A stretch of DNA of 44,506 nucleotides from Mycobacteriales bacterium (GTDB taxonomy: Bacteria; Actinomycetota; Actinomycetes; Mycobacteriales; Mycobacteriaceae): the NCBI GenBank assembly GCA_012842085.1, contig DUTM01000145.1, positions 1 to 44,506 of the forward strand, written 5' to 3'. The notes under the pieces were generated by a model. It was not told the origin of the DNA. It saw only the letters and a program-made list of their open reading frames with translations, and ran no database searches. This document shows, in pieces, positions 36,801-44,412 of the stretch (positions are counted from its first letter, which is position 1; every line of letters begins with the position of its first letter). The translations under genes were made by a program, and so were the position numbers.

Positions 36801-36842
36801 ACAAAATTGAAACGCAGGCAGGCAGCGCAATGCCTGCCTGCG
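36801..36842 (-). terminator. Rho-independent terminator between two tail-tube-like genes
   Basis: A perfect 12-bp stem (36813-36824 with 36831-36842) built on GCAGGCAGGCA closes a 6-nt loop. On the minus strand it is followed directly by a T-rich tract, TTTCAATTTTGTT. This is the only strong intrinsic terminator I see in the window. It lies about 135 nt after the 242-aa gene and would lower readthrough into the 821-aa gene and all later tail genes, giving high expression of the sheath and tube upstream of it. Confidence 0.75.
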
Positions 36843-36978
36843 CAACTATACGGCAACACAGCAACATATCAATTGACAGTCCAATACAATTAGCCAATAC
36901 CAAATCCAACCAATTATTCTGGCATATTATCGCAATAATCCATGAGCTTGCCCCAAATCCATATGCCAATAATTCTCG

Positions 36979-37707
36979 CTACGGCTCCGGATCCTCAGTG
37001 CCAGTACTCCTGCCACTCATCTGAAATGGTCTCATGCGCCGCAAACCAAGCGCAATATAAGTATACACACGCTCAAGGGCTAAATCATCGATGCCAAGGC
37101 TGAACGCCTCATTAAGCAGTTCAACCCCGAGAACGTGGAATGACGAAGTGACACCATAATCATTCTTTAACAGAATGGTTACATCAAACGGGAACAACTG
37201 GTCTACGTATTCGATGTCGTGATCCTCAACCGTGCTTACCAGATTGCCCAAAGCCCTATCAGAAATAACGCCGGTTTCATCGAGGAAATCTGCACCCAAG
37301 GCATCAGTCATTGTCTCATTCCAACGACTCAAGTCGGCGGCCTCATATTCATAGAGCAAACGCTGTTGTGTCTGATCGCTAGTCATTTCCGCACGCCATG
37401 CATAAAGGTCAGGCTGCGCATAATACTTCTTTTGCACTTTTGCCATCTCTTCTATCAAGGCATCACGATGAAACTGAGTAAAAACCAACGTACCAGCAAC
37501 GCCGCGCTTACCGCGGGCAAAACATCTAGGGTTAGCGCTGCCCATCGTATATATCGGACCCTTCTCACGACGCACTGATACCGTTATTTGCTGCAACTCA
37601 CCAATCACGCGACCATTAAACACAGCCTGAATATCAGCGCCGGAAAAGGACGTAAATTTACGAGTATATGATTCAACTATATTAGTCGCTCGTTCATTAT
37701 CACTCAC
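36979..37707 (-). CDS. Probable tail tube protein
   Basis: This 242-aa protein starts at GTG with a GGGGG tract 10 nt upstream, 82 nt after the sheath gene. Residues 18-75 read FSGADIQAVFNGRVIGELQ, then RREKGPIYTMGSANPRC and FARGKRGVAGTLVFTQF. The C-terminal part has PFDVTILLKNDYG and a LGVELLNEAFSLGIDDL segment. This order is typical of tail-tube-related proteins in large Bacillota myophages. Its position directly after the sheath and before a strong terminator fits a highly expressed tube subunit. About 80 central residues (85-165) are helical and acidic and look like an insertion absent from the two later paralogs. Confidence 0.68.
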   Translation of the reverse strand: MSDNERATNIVESYTRKFTSFSGADIQAVFNGRVIGELQQITVSVRREKGPIYTMGSANPRCFARGKRGVAGTLVFTQFHRDALIEEMAKVQKKYYAQPDLYAWRAEMTSDQTQQRLLYEYEAADLSRWNETMTDALGADFLDETGVISDRALGNLVSTVEDHDIEYVDQLFPFDVTILLKNDYGVTSSFHVLGVELLNEAFSLGIDDLALERVYTYIALGLRRMRPFQMSGRSTGTEDPEP

Positions 37708-37789
37708 AGTATCTGAGCCCCCAATCTATATGATCAAAGGCTTGCAGGTCATCTAACCACAGCTATCACTGCAACCCTATGGCTAAAAG

Positions 37790-39937
37790 TTAGGTTAAGT
37801 CAGGAGTAAGATTCACAAACAAATGAACCTTGCGCAATTCTACTGCAGTTACAAGCATCAAATTAACGATAGCTCGCTTCGTATTGCGACTGCTCCTATC
37901 CAGTGCGATATTGAATTCGAAGTCTGCCAGGGTACCTCTGGACACGAGGCCAGATAAAGCATTCTGAACCGCCTGCGTATGGGCAGCCCTAACCGGCGCG
38001 CTGTATGCTCTGCCGATATATGGCTCACTTACAGCACGAATGAGTTGCGTTACAGTATTAACAATCTTCATGGTCATGAGCGAATCGTAATCGGAGCCCG
38101 CTTCAGCAGCAGTACATCCGACAGTTACTATCGGTCTCTTAGAGCTATTCTCAAATGTGACATATTGTGCTCCGACCAACTTATCCCTGAGAGGACTAGA
38201 TAACTCATAGCGAAGAGTAATGTTAGGCAGCTGCACATATGTGGTGCCTGCGTCGCCAGGCAAAGCAGCGGCAAGTGCCGCATAATATACAGCAGGATCA
38301 GCAACATATCGCCCAATGCGCGGATGTTCTATAATGAAGTCGGGATACGAACAAATAGAAATATATTTGCCGATAGGAATCAAGTTGCCATCATTATCAC
38401 GCATGTATTCGCCCTTGATATTGCGCATATAATATTGGTGAGGCATATTGATGAGTGAACGCACTCGTCCAGATATTTCACTCAACGTAGGGTTCATGAT
38501 AGGTCGTACACCAATATAGCCCAACACATTATTGTTCAGCATACTGGAAACGGCGCAGAATTGAGCAAGCTGCTCGGCAAAATTATGTGAATCCGTATCA
38601 TTCTCAATATCATCTGCATATACGCCTGTCAAGACCACATGATCAACTGCATAGTTCTCAAGCAACGTGTAGGCGCCTTCTTTGACTACAACACCATCAC
38701 TATCTCGAATGCCACCTAGAGCCTCATATATCTGTGCCCTAGAATAATGCAAGCCATCATCGCCGCCTTGCAAATTAACAGCGCTCGGTATTAAGGGCAG
38801 GTCATACGATAGTTCCGCAGGATCATCTGTATCTGCAACCACTATATTGTTGCGAGGATCATTGTTAATCGCATTCACAATAGCGGCAAATGTAGGATAA
38901 TCTATCGTATTGTATTCCAGGGGCGGTTCATTTGTAAAAAGCTGCTTAGACGCAGGCTTAGTTATAATTAGCTTTTTGGCAATAGGCACATCAAGTCCAG
39001 ATTGGTATATTCCATCTACCTTGATAGTGACATCGTTATACAAAGCTGCAGCGCCAGTACTGCGCAGCTTTATGGATGCCGTATAATCAGCCTGCTCTTC
39101 ATAGCTATAAGTACAACTCATCTGACTGCCACGAACACAGTAACCAGGCTTCAGGATCATTTTTGTCGGAGTGGTAGTGTCAAAGCTATACGCGTCAGCC
39201 GCAACGGGTCTACCATCAGCATAAAGCGCAAACGTATACCCAATGGGCTGATGGGTAAGAGTAAACTCCTGAGATCCGCCAGCCGCCACACATACAATAG
39301 ACTGAGTTATCGATGCAGCCTGACCAGCAGTTTTATATACATACGACACAACGATATTAACTCCACGATCAGTTGCGCCTTCCCCGATGGTCACGGTAAA
39401 AGCATACACATCTGGAGTATCAGCCTGCTGAGCAACTGCACTTTGTTCATAAAAAGCCTTAGATACTGGACGTCCTCCAGCTGTTACTTCGACAGACTCA
39501 ACCTGATCCTGCGCCGCCGTCACAACACACTGGACAACCGTTTCTGCATTGCCGCTACAAAGTCCCAAGTCCTCAGTGCAATTGACCCTTCGCATTCTGG
39601 GCACAGGTCCACACGATAAGGCATCAGACCTCGCATACGCACCAGTCACCTTCATGAGGCGAATATCGCGTGCACCCGCCAAATATGCCTCGTAGGCACT
39701 TCTCGTAAGCGTCGGCTTACCAGAACCATCAGGCTCTATCTTGCCGAAAACAGCCTCAGCGTCATTAGGATTTGCATAACTGATGGGAGTATATAGTGGA
39801 CCGTCAGTTGCAGTCCCTAAGATAAGCAAGCTTTGTGTTAAGCCGCCAGGCTGTGCGACAGGAATCGTTTTCTTCTGCTCAACCAGATCAACCACTACAC
39901 CAGGCAAATTAGGATAAAAATCTGGCATCTGGCACAT
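37790..39937 (-). CDS. Contractile tail sheath protein
   Basis: This 715-aa protein has the classic sheath N-terminus: PNLPGVVVDLVEQ, then SLLILGTATDGPLYTP, a DAEAVFG element and AYEAYLAGARDIRLMKVTG. The conserved C-terminal domain (about 600-715) forms the inter-subunit strands. Residues about 120-300 are a beta-rich, Ig-like insertion that probably projects from the tail surface, which accounts for the large size. GGAGG lies only 3 nt before the ATG at 39937 and 12 nt before a second in-frame ATG at 39928, so the true start may be three residues later. Sheath contraction drives the tube through the host envelope. Confidence 0.92.
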   Translation of the reverse strand: MCQMPDFYPNLPGVVVDLVEQKKTIPVAQPGGLTQSLLILGTATDGPLYTPISYANPNDAEAVFGKIEPDGSGKPTLTRSAYEAYLAGARDIRLMKVTGAYARSDALSCGPVPRMRRVNCTEDLGLCSGNAETVVQCVVTAAQDQVESVEVTAGGRPVSKAFYEQSAVAQQADTPDVYAFTVTIGEGATDRGVNIVVSYVYKTAGQAASITQSIVCVAAGGSQEFTLTHQPIGYTFALYADGRPVAADAYSFDTTTPTKMILKPGYCVRGSQMSCTYSYEEQADYTASIKLRSTGAAALYNDVTIKVDGIYQSGLDVPIAKKLIITKPASKQLFTNEPPLEYNTIDYPTFAAIVNAINNDPRNNIVVADTDDPAELSYDLPLIPSAVNLQGGDDGLHYSRAQIYEALGGIRDSDGVVVKEGAYTLLENYAVDHVVLTGVYADDIENDTDSHNFAEQLAQFCAVSSMLNNNVLGYIGVRPIMNPTLSEISGRVRSLINMPHQYYMRNIKGEYMRDNDGNLIPIGKYISICSYPDFIIEHPRIGRYVADPAVYYAALAAALPGDAGTTYVQLPNITLRYELSSPLRDKLVGAQYVTFENSSKRPIVTVGCTAAEAGSDYDSLMTMKIVNTVTQLIRAVSEPYIGRAYSAPVRAAHTQAVQNALSGLVSRGTLADFEFNIALDRSSRNTKRAIVNLMLVTAVELRKVHLFVNLTPDLT

Positions 39938-39968
39938 TAACCTCCTTCAATCATTGCTGGTCAATCGG

Positions 39969-40577
39969 CTACATCATATCGTAATATTGACCACGCAACA
40001 TGACCTGCATGTCATCTGCATTAGACACATCTGCTTCGACATGTGTCAAGGGTAACGATACATCGATCTTTATATCTTCGATCAGCACTAAAAAACGCAA
40101 CGAACGAATATACCAATCTTCACGCCAGCGATCCAAGTGCTCATCTTCAAGCTGCTCCATAAACGCAATCAAAATAACACCATGCTGGCGGAAATAATCC
40201 GAATAAGTCGCCATAAAATCATCAAAACGAACAACCAGGCTATCAGCCTCACTTGCTGACTTAGACCAGATATCAAACTGCAGTATTACTTCATAAGTGC
40301 GACCATAAACCTGCGTAACATTCTTGGTGCCTGCGCTTATTTCATGTAAATGACGATGAACAAGTTCATTGCGATTACGACTAGGCACGCGCCTTACCAC
40401 TCTATATGTAATCCTACGAGTAGTGGCAGTGCCCTTTGGATATTCCGGAGTAAAACAATCCTTCCACTCATCACCCCAAACCCTTATCAGTAACGTGCCG
40501 ATAGCACGACACAAATCATAAATGGTAGCAATATATTTATCATCATCAGGTATCAGCCAACAATCACCATTTGTCAC
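39969..40577 (-). CDS. Tail terminator/completion-like protein
   Basis: This 202-aa protein starts at GTG two nt after the upstream stop. Residues 55-165 have the mixed alpha/beta pattern of tail completion proteins. A strand pair around YEVILQFDIWSKS is followed by a helix SEADSLVVRFDDFMATYSDY, FRQHGVILIAFMEQL and a final strand RSLRFLVLIEDIKI. Proteins with this pattern cap the tail and join it to the neck in SPO1-like and other myophages. Its place just before the sheath gene supports this. Confidence is moderate because the family was recognised by pattern only. Confidence 0.6.
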   Translation of the reverse strand: MTNGDCWLIPDDDKYIATIYDLCRAIGTLLIRVWGDEWKDCFTPEYPKGTATTRRITYRVVRRVPSRNRNELVHRHLHEISAGTKNVTQVYGRTYEVILQFDIWSKSASEADSLVVRFDDFMATYSDYFRQHGVILIAFMEQLEDEHLDRWREDWYIRSLRFLVLIEDIKIDVSLPLTHVEADVSNADDMQVMLRGQYYDMM

Positions 40578-40579
40578 AG

Positions 40580-41719
40580 CTATATCACGCTTTCGGAAAC
40601 ATAAATACGCATTCCCTGCAATTCACCATGACGATATGCATCAATAGATAAATCAATGATCGGACCTTGTCGTTGGTAATCGTAAATATAATGATATATA
40701 GCGCCACTCTCAATATACGGAGCAAGTGCCTGTGCTACTGCACTCTCCACCAACGTATCCATATTAACATTAACCCCATGCCCCCGAGTATATGAATGTA
40801 GCGCGTCAATAAGCGAACGCTTAATACCTGCTACTAGTCTCGAATTAATAACATGACGTCCCGCATTTACTTGGTGTGCTGCAGTTACCGCAGAAAATGG
40901 CACAAACCCATTGTGAACATCATCCACAAGTATGACGAAGCCACTCGCAGATATTCTCAACGCATCATGACTATATGGGGCGGGGTATATGGCATTGATG
41001 CCATGAATAGTCTTGTTGGTCGGCGTCACAGAATAGGGCAGGGAGGCTATAAGTCCTGCATAGGAAGGTGCTGCCGAAAACGAAAGCAATCGATCGTCCA
41101 CAGAATACAGAATCGCATTAGCTACAATCGACAAATATGCACCAACATCAAGCAACTGACCCGCAACCGTTATAGCAAAATCCGGTTGATTGGCAACAGT
41201 CCACGACGTTATATCATCGCCAAACATATCCATATCTATCGACACAACTGCATGTGCAGGCTCATTGTGAGCGCCACGAACAACCAAGAACTCGATCAAT
41301 TGCCATAAAAACGGATTGTGCGATGGCGCCGGAATACCAGCATCATAATACATGCTCAAATCACACAAACGCTGCGACAGTCTACATGGCACTGTTCTCT
41401 GTATGCCGGACAGCTGCTCGTACGTATATAAAGGCGTTGACAGATGCCCATATCGTATAGGTAATACAGTAATGATGTCAAAATGCGCAGCTTCCAACAA
41501 ATCATAAGCCATACCCAAACTCAAATAGAGTTCATGCCACGCATCGCAGAAAGGAATACGCACCACAACAATACCATCTGCTCCAGCCCGCAATGCTAAC
41601 GATGCAGCCTCAGCAAGTTCACCACCAAATCGCAATCGTCCATCATATTCACTGTGCAGCAACACTGGATCAAAAAACAAGCCACGGTCTGCATATCCAA
41701 CTATTGCAACATTACCCAT
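40580..41719 (-). CDS. Second, short tail-sheath-like protein
   Basis: This 379-aa protein starts at ATG with GGGAG 8 nt upstream. Its N-terminus (VAIVGYADRGLFFDPVLL, then an Ala-rich helix and RAGADGIVVVRI) parallels the sheath N-terminal sequence of the 715-aa protein. The C-terminal 120 residues parallel its closing domain: a FVILVDDVHNGFVPF strand, then LVAGIKRSLIDALHSY, AVAQALAPYIESGAI and final strands ending in MRIYVSE. It lacks the Ig-like insertion. It may be a sheath-terminating ring, a collar protein or a divergent sheath. It is encoded before the tail terminator and the main sheath. Confidence 0.6.
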   Translation of the reverse strand: MGNVAIVGYADRGLFFDPVLLHSEYDGRLRFGGELAEAASLALRAGADGIVVVRIPFCDAWHELYLSLGMAYDLLEAAHFDIITVLPIRYGHLSTPLYTYEQLSGIQRTVPCRLSQRLCDLSMYYDAGIPAPSHNPFLWQLIEFLVVRGAHNEPAHAVVSIDMDMFGDDITSWTVANQPDFAITVAGQLLDVGAYLSIVANAILYSVDDRLLSFSAAPSYAGLIASLPYSVTPTNKTIHGINAIYPAPYSHDALRISASGFVILVDDVHNGFVPFSAVTAAHQVNAGRHVINSRLVAGIKRSLIDALHSYTRGHGVNVNMDTLVESAVAQALAPYIESGAIYHYIYDYQRQGPIIDLSIDAYRHGELQGMRIYVSESVI

Positions 41720-41747
41720 AACTCTTGCTCCCGCAATACATAAGACA

Positions 41748-42245
41748 TCAGACCTTTTGTAAGTTATAAATAAAAGCTTGTTGCAACGCGTCTAAGCCTG
41801 TAGACAACAGACTGCATGCAATACGCTTATATACAATTTGCCCATTAAACCTGTATGCATCAATAGCGCTCACGCGATATGCATGTGATACACCTGTAAT
41901 ACAACCAGCTTCATTGTATAATGGTTCCAGGACTAAATCGCCAGATCCAATCATCGCGGTCGCCATACTACAGTTGTCAAGATAATAGTATCTTCCTCCA
42001 ACAACAACCGATCCCAATGATTCCGTATAAGAAGCACCAAAATTACCCCATGCCGGAGGCACCTGAGAACGAGAATAGGCACGAGTCTTAATTAAGCTAA
42101 TCACATAACCAGTGCCAAAACACTTAACACATGCCGGATCAGCCGATGTGCTAGCTCGGTCATAGCAACAACAATGCGACCTCTTATCAAGACATACCAG
42201 ATATATTGGATAACCATGCTCGCTTAATGTTTGAGATACTTCCAT
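41748..42245 (-). CDS. Neck/connector-like protein with a CxxCxGxG zinc motif
   Basis: A protein of about 165 aa with the ATG at 42245, 13 nt after the upstream stop and following an AGGTGGT site. A longer reading up to 42398 would overlap the upstream gene by 140 nt and is not preferred. Residues 15-50 hold HCCCYDR and, after a short loop, DPACVKCFGTGYV. This is a Cys cluster closing in CxxCxGxG, found in small neck or head-completion proteins of SPO1-like phages and also in DnaJ-type zinc fingers. The rest is beta-rich, with an Ala-Tyr-Arg-Val strand near the end. Its place ahead of the sheath genes supports a head-tail joining role, by inference. Confidence 0.6.
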   Translation of the reverse strand: MEVSQTLSEHGYPIYLVCLDKRSHCCCYDRASTSADPACVKCFGTGYVISLIKTRAYSRSQVPPAWGNFGASYTESLGSVVVGGRYYYLDNCSMATAMIGSGDLVLEPLYNEAGCITGVSHAYRVSAIDAYRFNGQIVYKRIACSLLSTGLDALQQAFIYNLQKV

Positions 42246-42258
42246 TGCAACAAATTTG

Positions 42259-42732
42259 CTACCACCTAGCTTCAACCCAGGTCTCCCTCCCCGATGCCTT
42301 TGAAGCCACAGCCATGCTGCCTGTCCCCTCATAGAGAGCAAGCTTCGCTCCAAGGGCATTGAGTCTAGACAAGAGCATCGCATTGTTACCATAATCAAGC
42401 GTCAAATCGCCAAGTCTTATTTTAGCCGGTCTACCAACCAGCATACAAAGCATTCTGTTTAATAATTGATACTCTGTCTTAGCAGCAACATATTCATATC
42501 GTTCCGCATCCGTCGCCTGTAAGCCCAAATATTTATCCGCTGCCAAACTAGCACGTAATATCTCTACATAAATCTGATCAGACTCAAAAGACGCCCCAAC
42601 AATGCCGGACATGATATTATCCAGAGTTAGAGGGTCGATATATATGGGCATAAGATCAGAGTTAAATTCAAAGCAAAAAGTGTCGCCATTGGCACATATC
42701 GTCAACATATATCGGTTATTAGGCATCAGCAT
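42259..42732 (-). CDS. Putative head-tail connector protein
   Basis: This 157-aa protein starts at ATG 10 nt after GGGAG; a second ATG two codons later is possible. The N-terminal part is beta-rich with DLMPIYIDPLTL. The centre is helical, with FESDQIYVEILRASLAADKYLG and a TEYQLLNRML helix, then LGDLTLDYG and a Leu/Ala-rich helix (LLSRLNALGAKLALYEG). Small alpha-helical connectors of this size follow the capsid genes in many phages. I do not recognise a precise family, so the name rests on gene order and helical content. Confidence 0.5.
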   Translation of the reverse strand: MLMPNNRYMLTICANGDTFCFEFNSDLMPIYIDPLTLDNIMSGIVGASFESDQIYVEILRASLAADKYLGLQATDAERYEYVAAKTEYQLLNRMLCMLVGRPAKIRLGDLTLDYGNNAMLLSRLNALGAKLALYEGTGSMAVASKASGRETWVEARW

Positions 42733-42753
42733 GACATAATTGCTCCCGCCAAT

Positions 42754-43071
42754 CTAATCTTTATCTTCTGCCAGCAAAGCGGCAACCATAGCAGCAGCAG
42801 CTTGCTCCTCAGGACCTGGCGCATAATTAGCACGCATACGCCATAGTAAGGCAAACCTATGCATAAACGTCCCTAATTTGTAGTACCGACTCTCATCACA
42901 ATCCTTCTCAACCGAAGCATATGCTTCATTGGCACACTCAACAATAAGCTCACCCCACCAGCGCATATGCCACTGATACCATTGCTCATAGCAATAATGA
43001 ACGAGTTCACAAAGAATACAACCAACAGTAACCCAAAACAACTTATTCCCTAGCAACAATGTTATAAACAT
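42754..43071 (-). CDS. Small membrane-anchored or neck-region protein of unknown function
   Basis: This 105-aa protein has an N-terminal hydrophobic segment (residues 1-25) that could be a membrane anchor, then an aromatic-rich stretch YCYEQWYQWHMRWWGE and a helical C-terminus with an Ala run. No strong Shine-Dalgarno is present and an in-frame TGA lies three codons upstream, so ATG 43071 is the first possible start. It is the first gene of the phage block after the reverse transcriptase cassette. No function can be given. Confidence 0.5.
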   Translation of the reverse strand: MFITLLLGNKLFWVTVGCILCELVHYCYEQWYQWHMRWWGELIVECANEAYASVEKDCDESRYYKLGTFMHRFALLWRMRANYAPGPEEQAAAAMVAALLAEDKD

Positions 43072-43136
43072 ATGCGCTCATTCCCAACTTGAATATAAAA
43101 AGTTGCAATGAATTGCTCTATGCTACCCCGTCTGTG

Positions 43137-43343
43137 TTATGCACTCAAGCCGTGGCGTTCAAACACGATGCGTAGCTTTTCTGCAAGTTCCTTCGCATCC
43201 TGCGACAGCTCATCCGGAGGTGCCAACACATACTCATCCCACAACCAAGCCAAATCGGATGCCAACTCTTCCAGGGCTTCTTTGACTGCAGCTCCCGCCG
43301 CAATATCCTTCAGAGAAGGTATCTTGAACTCCATCTGCGCCAT
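43137..43343 (-). CDS. Small helical protein of the reverse transcriptase cassette
   Basis: This 68-aa protein has an ATG preceded by GGAGGGG with a 6-nt spacer. It is acidic and helical, with an N-terminal KIPSLKDIAAGAAVKEALEE and a Trp-rich centre (LAWLWDEYV). I have seen small proteins of this type beside DGR-like reverse transcriptases in Firmicutes prophages. No function is known to me. It is separated by 36 nt from the upstream 75-aa gene and by 65 nt from the first neck gene. Confidence 0.65.
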   Translation of the reverse strand: MAQMEFKIPSLKDIAAGAAVKEALEELASDLAWLWDEYVLAPPDELSQDAKELAEKLRIVFERHGLSA

Positions 43344-43379
43344 GTTACACCCCTCCGAAAAGTTGTGCCTAATTGCTCG

Positions 43380-43607
43380 TTAGTTCAACTCCTCGAACCC
43401 CTCAAGCTCGCCCTCATCTAGCTCCACATACCGAATCTCCACGCCCACATAGATGTCGTCTTCTCGTTCCACAGGGCCGATCTGATATACAGCCTGAGTC
43501 TCCTGGTCAAACTCCGGGATCTCCCCGAATACTACAAGCTTCGCATCCGGCGTCCCCTTCGGCACCAGAAGCAGTTTCCCGTCCCTGACTATTCCGTATT
43601 TTTGCAT
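43380..43607 (-). CDS. Small acidic protein of the reverse transcriptase cassette
   Basis: This 75-aa protein is beta-rich with GIVRDGKLLLVPKGTPDA at the N-terminus and an acidic end (about 14 Glu/Asp in the last 30 residues). Its first 101 nt overlap the 3' end of the reverse transcriptase in another frame. AAGGA lies 12 nt before the ATG. It belongs with the reverse transcriptase and the next small gene as one cassette; a structural or regulatory role is unknown. Confidence 0.65.
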   Translation of the reverse strand: MQKYGIVRDGKLLLVPKGTPDAKLVVFGEIPEFDQETQAVYQIGPVEREDDIYVGVEIRYVELDEGELEGFEELN

Positions 43608-44412
43608 ACTTGCTCACCGTCCTTTTGGCTTCGCCAATACTGCAAATTGGTTCAACATATTTCTGGTAAAACCCATAACTATCGCTACGCTTGATCCATC
43701 CCCAGTAAGACACGACCGCGCAAGCGTCTTTGTAGCTCAAGTGGCCTTTCTTCTGGATCTTCCTGAGCCGTCGCCTGATTCTCAGGGCATTGCGTTTGCG
43801 CAGAATTGTTCGGTCGCGAAAGAATCTGAATCCGAGAAAATCTATGCCCCTGTCGTCCACACGGAACACCTGCCAATTGCCCTTGAGCTGTAACCTAATG
43901 TTCTGCAGGTATCGGTCGATTTCTCGCCTGGCTGCGTGCAGCTTCTTCTTGTTCGGACCCAATAACACCAGGTCATCCACGTATCGGATGTAATAGCGGA
44001 TACCCAACTCCTGTTTGATAAAGTGATCCAATCCTTCAAGATAGAAATTCGCAAACCATTGACTCGTGTAGTTGCCTATTGGCAAACCCTCCGCACTATC
44101 AATAATCGTGTCAATGAGCCACAAGCAGTCCTTGTCTTTGATCTTGCACCGAAACATCTCTTTGAGGGTCTCGTTATCTACGCTCGGGTAGAATTTCGAT
44201 ACATCCATCTGAAGGCAATATTTTGTGCCTTTGCTGTCGGTGTCAAGCCATTTCCGCAGCATCTTTTGCCCGAGGCTTGTTCCGCGTCCTGGCACGCTTC
44301 CGCAGTTATATCGATACATTCCCCGCATGATAACCGGCTCCAACTGTAGCATGAGCGCCCAGTGGATGATCTGGTCCGGGTAGTATCGCGGCTTATGGAT
44401 GGTCCGTTCCTT
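43507..44412 (-). CDS. DGR-type reverse transcriptase, N-terminus cut by an inverted repeat
   Basis: The frame is open from 44412; the first Met in frame is at 44352, but family members read through the preceding HKPRYYPDQIIHWALM block, so the natural start lies upstream and is lost. Motifs seen are a PGRGTS block, KYCLQMDVSKFYPSVD, the YVDD catalytic box (about 43972-43990) and LPIGNYTSQWFANFYL. The last carries the GxxxSQ signature of diversity-generating retroelement reverse transcriptases rather than the QGxxxSP of group II introns. The C-terminus overlaps the next gene by 101 nt. No template or variable repeat pair was recognised in the window. As shown it would not be functional without its N-terminus. 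Confidence 0.85.
   Translation of the reverse strand, partial: KERTIHKPRYYPDQIIHWALMLQLEPVIMRGMYRYNCGSVPGRGTSLGQKMLRKWLDTDSKGTKYCLQMDVSKFYPSVDNETLKEMFRCKIKDKDCLWLIDTIIDSAEGLPIGNYTSQWFANFYLEGLDHFIKQELGIRYYIRYVDDLVLLGPNKKKLHAARREIDRYLQNIRLQLKGNWQVFRVDDRGIDFLGFRFFRDRTILRKRNALRIRRRLRKIQKKGHLSYKDACAVVSYWGWIKRSDSYGFYQKYVEPICSIGEAKRTVSKYAKIRNSQGRETASGAEGDAGCEACSIRGDPGV

Noticed and set aside
36784-36969. 61-residue hydrophobic reading frame on the minus strand
   Set aside because: It would start at TTG with only a weak site, and its 3' part runs through the terminator stem. More likely a chance frame in the intergenic region.
42246-42398. Longer N-terminus for the zinc-motif neck protein
   Set aside because: It would overlap the upstream gene by 140 nt, and the added residues look like out-of-frame translation. 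The ATG at 42245 after the upstream stop fits better.
6426-43071. Tailocin or extracellular contractile injection system instead of a phage
   Set aside because: Tape-measure-position proteins of several thousand residues, tail-completion and head-connector-like genes, and no AAA+ ATPase or toxin-loading genes favour a complete phage, though the capsid genes are outside the window.
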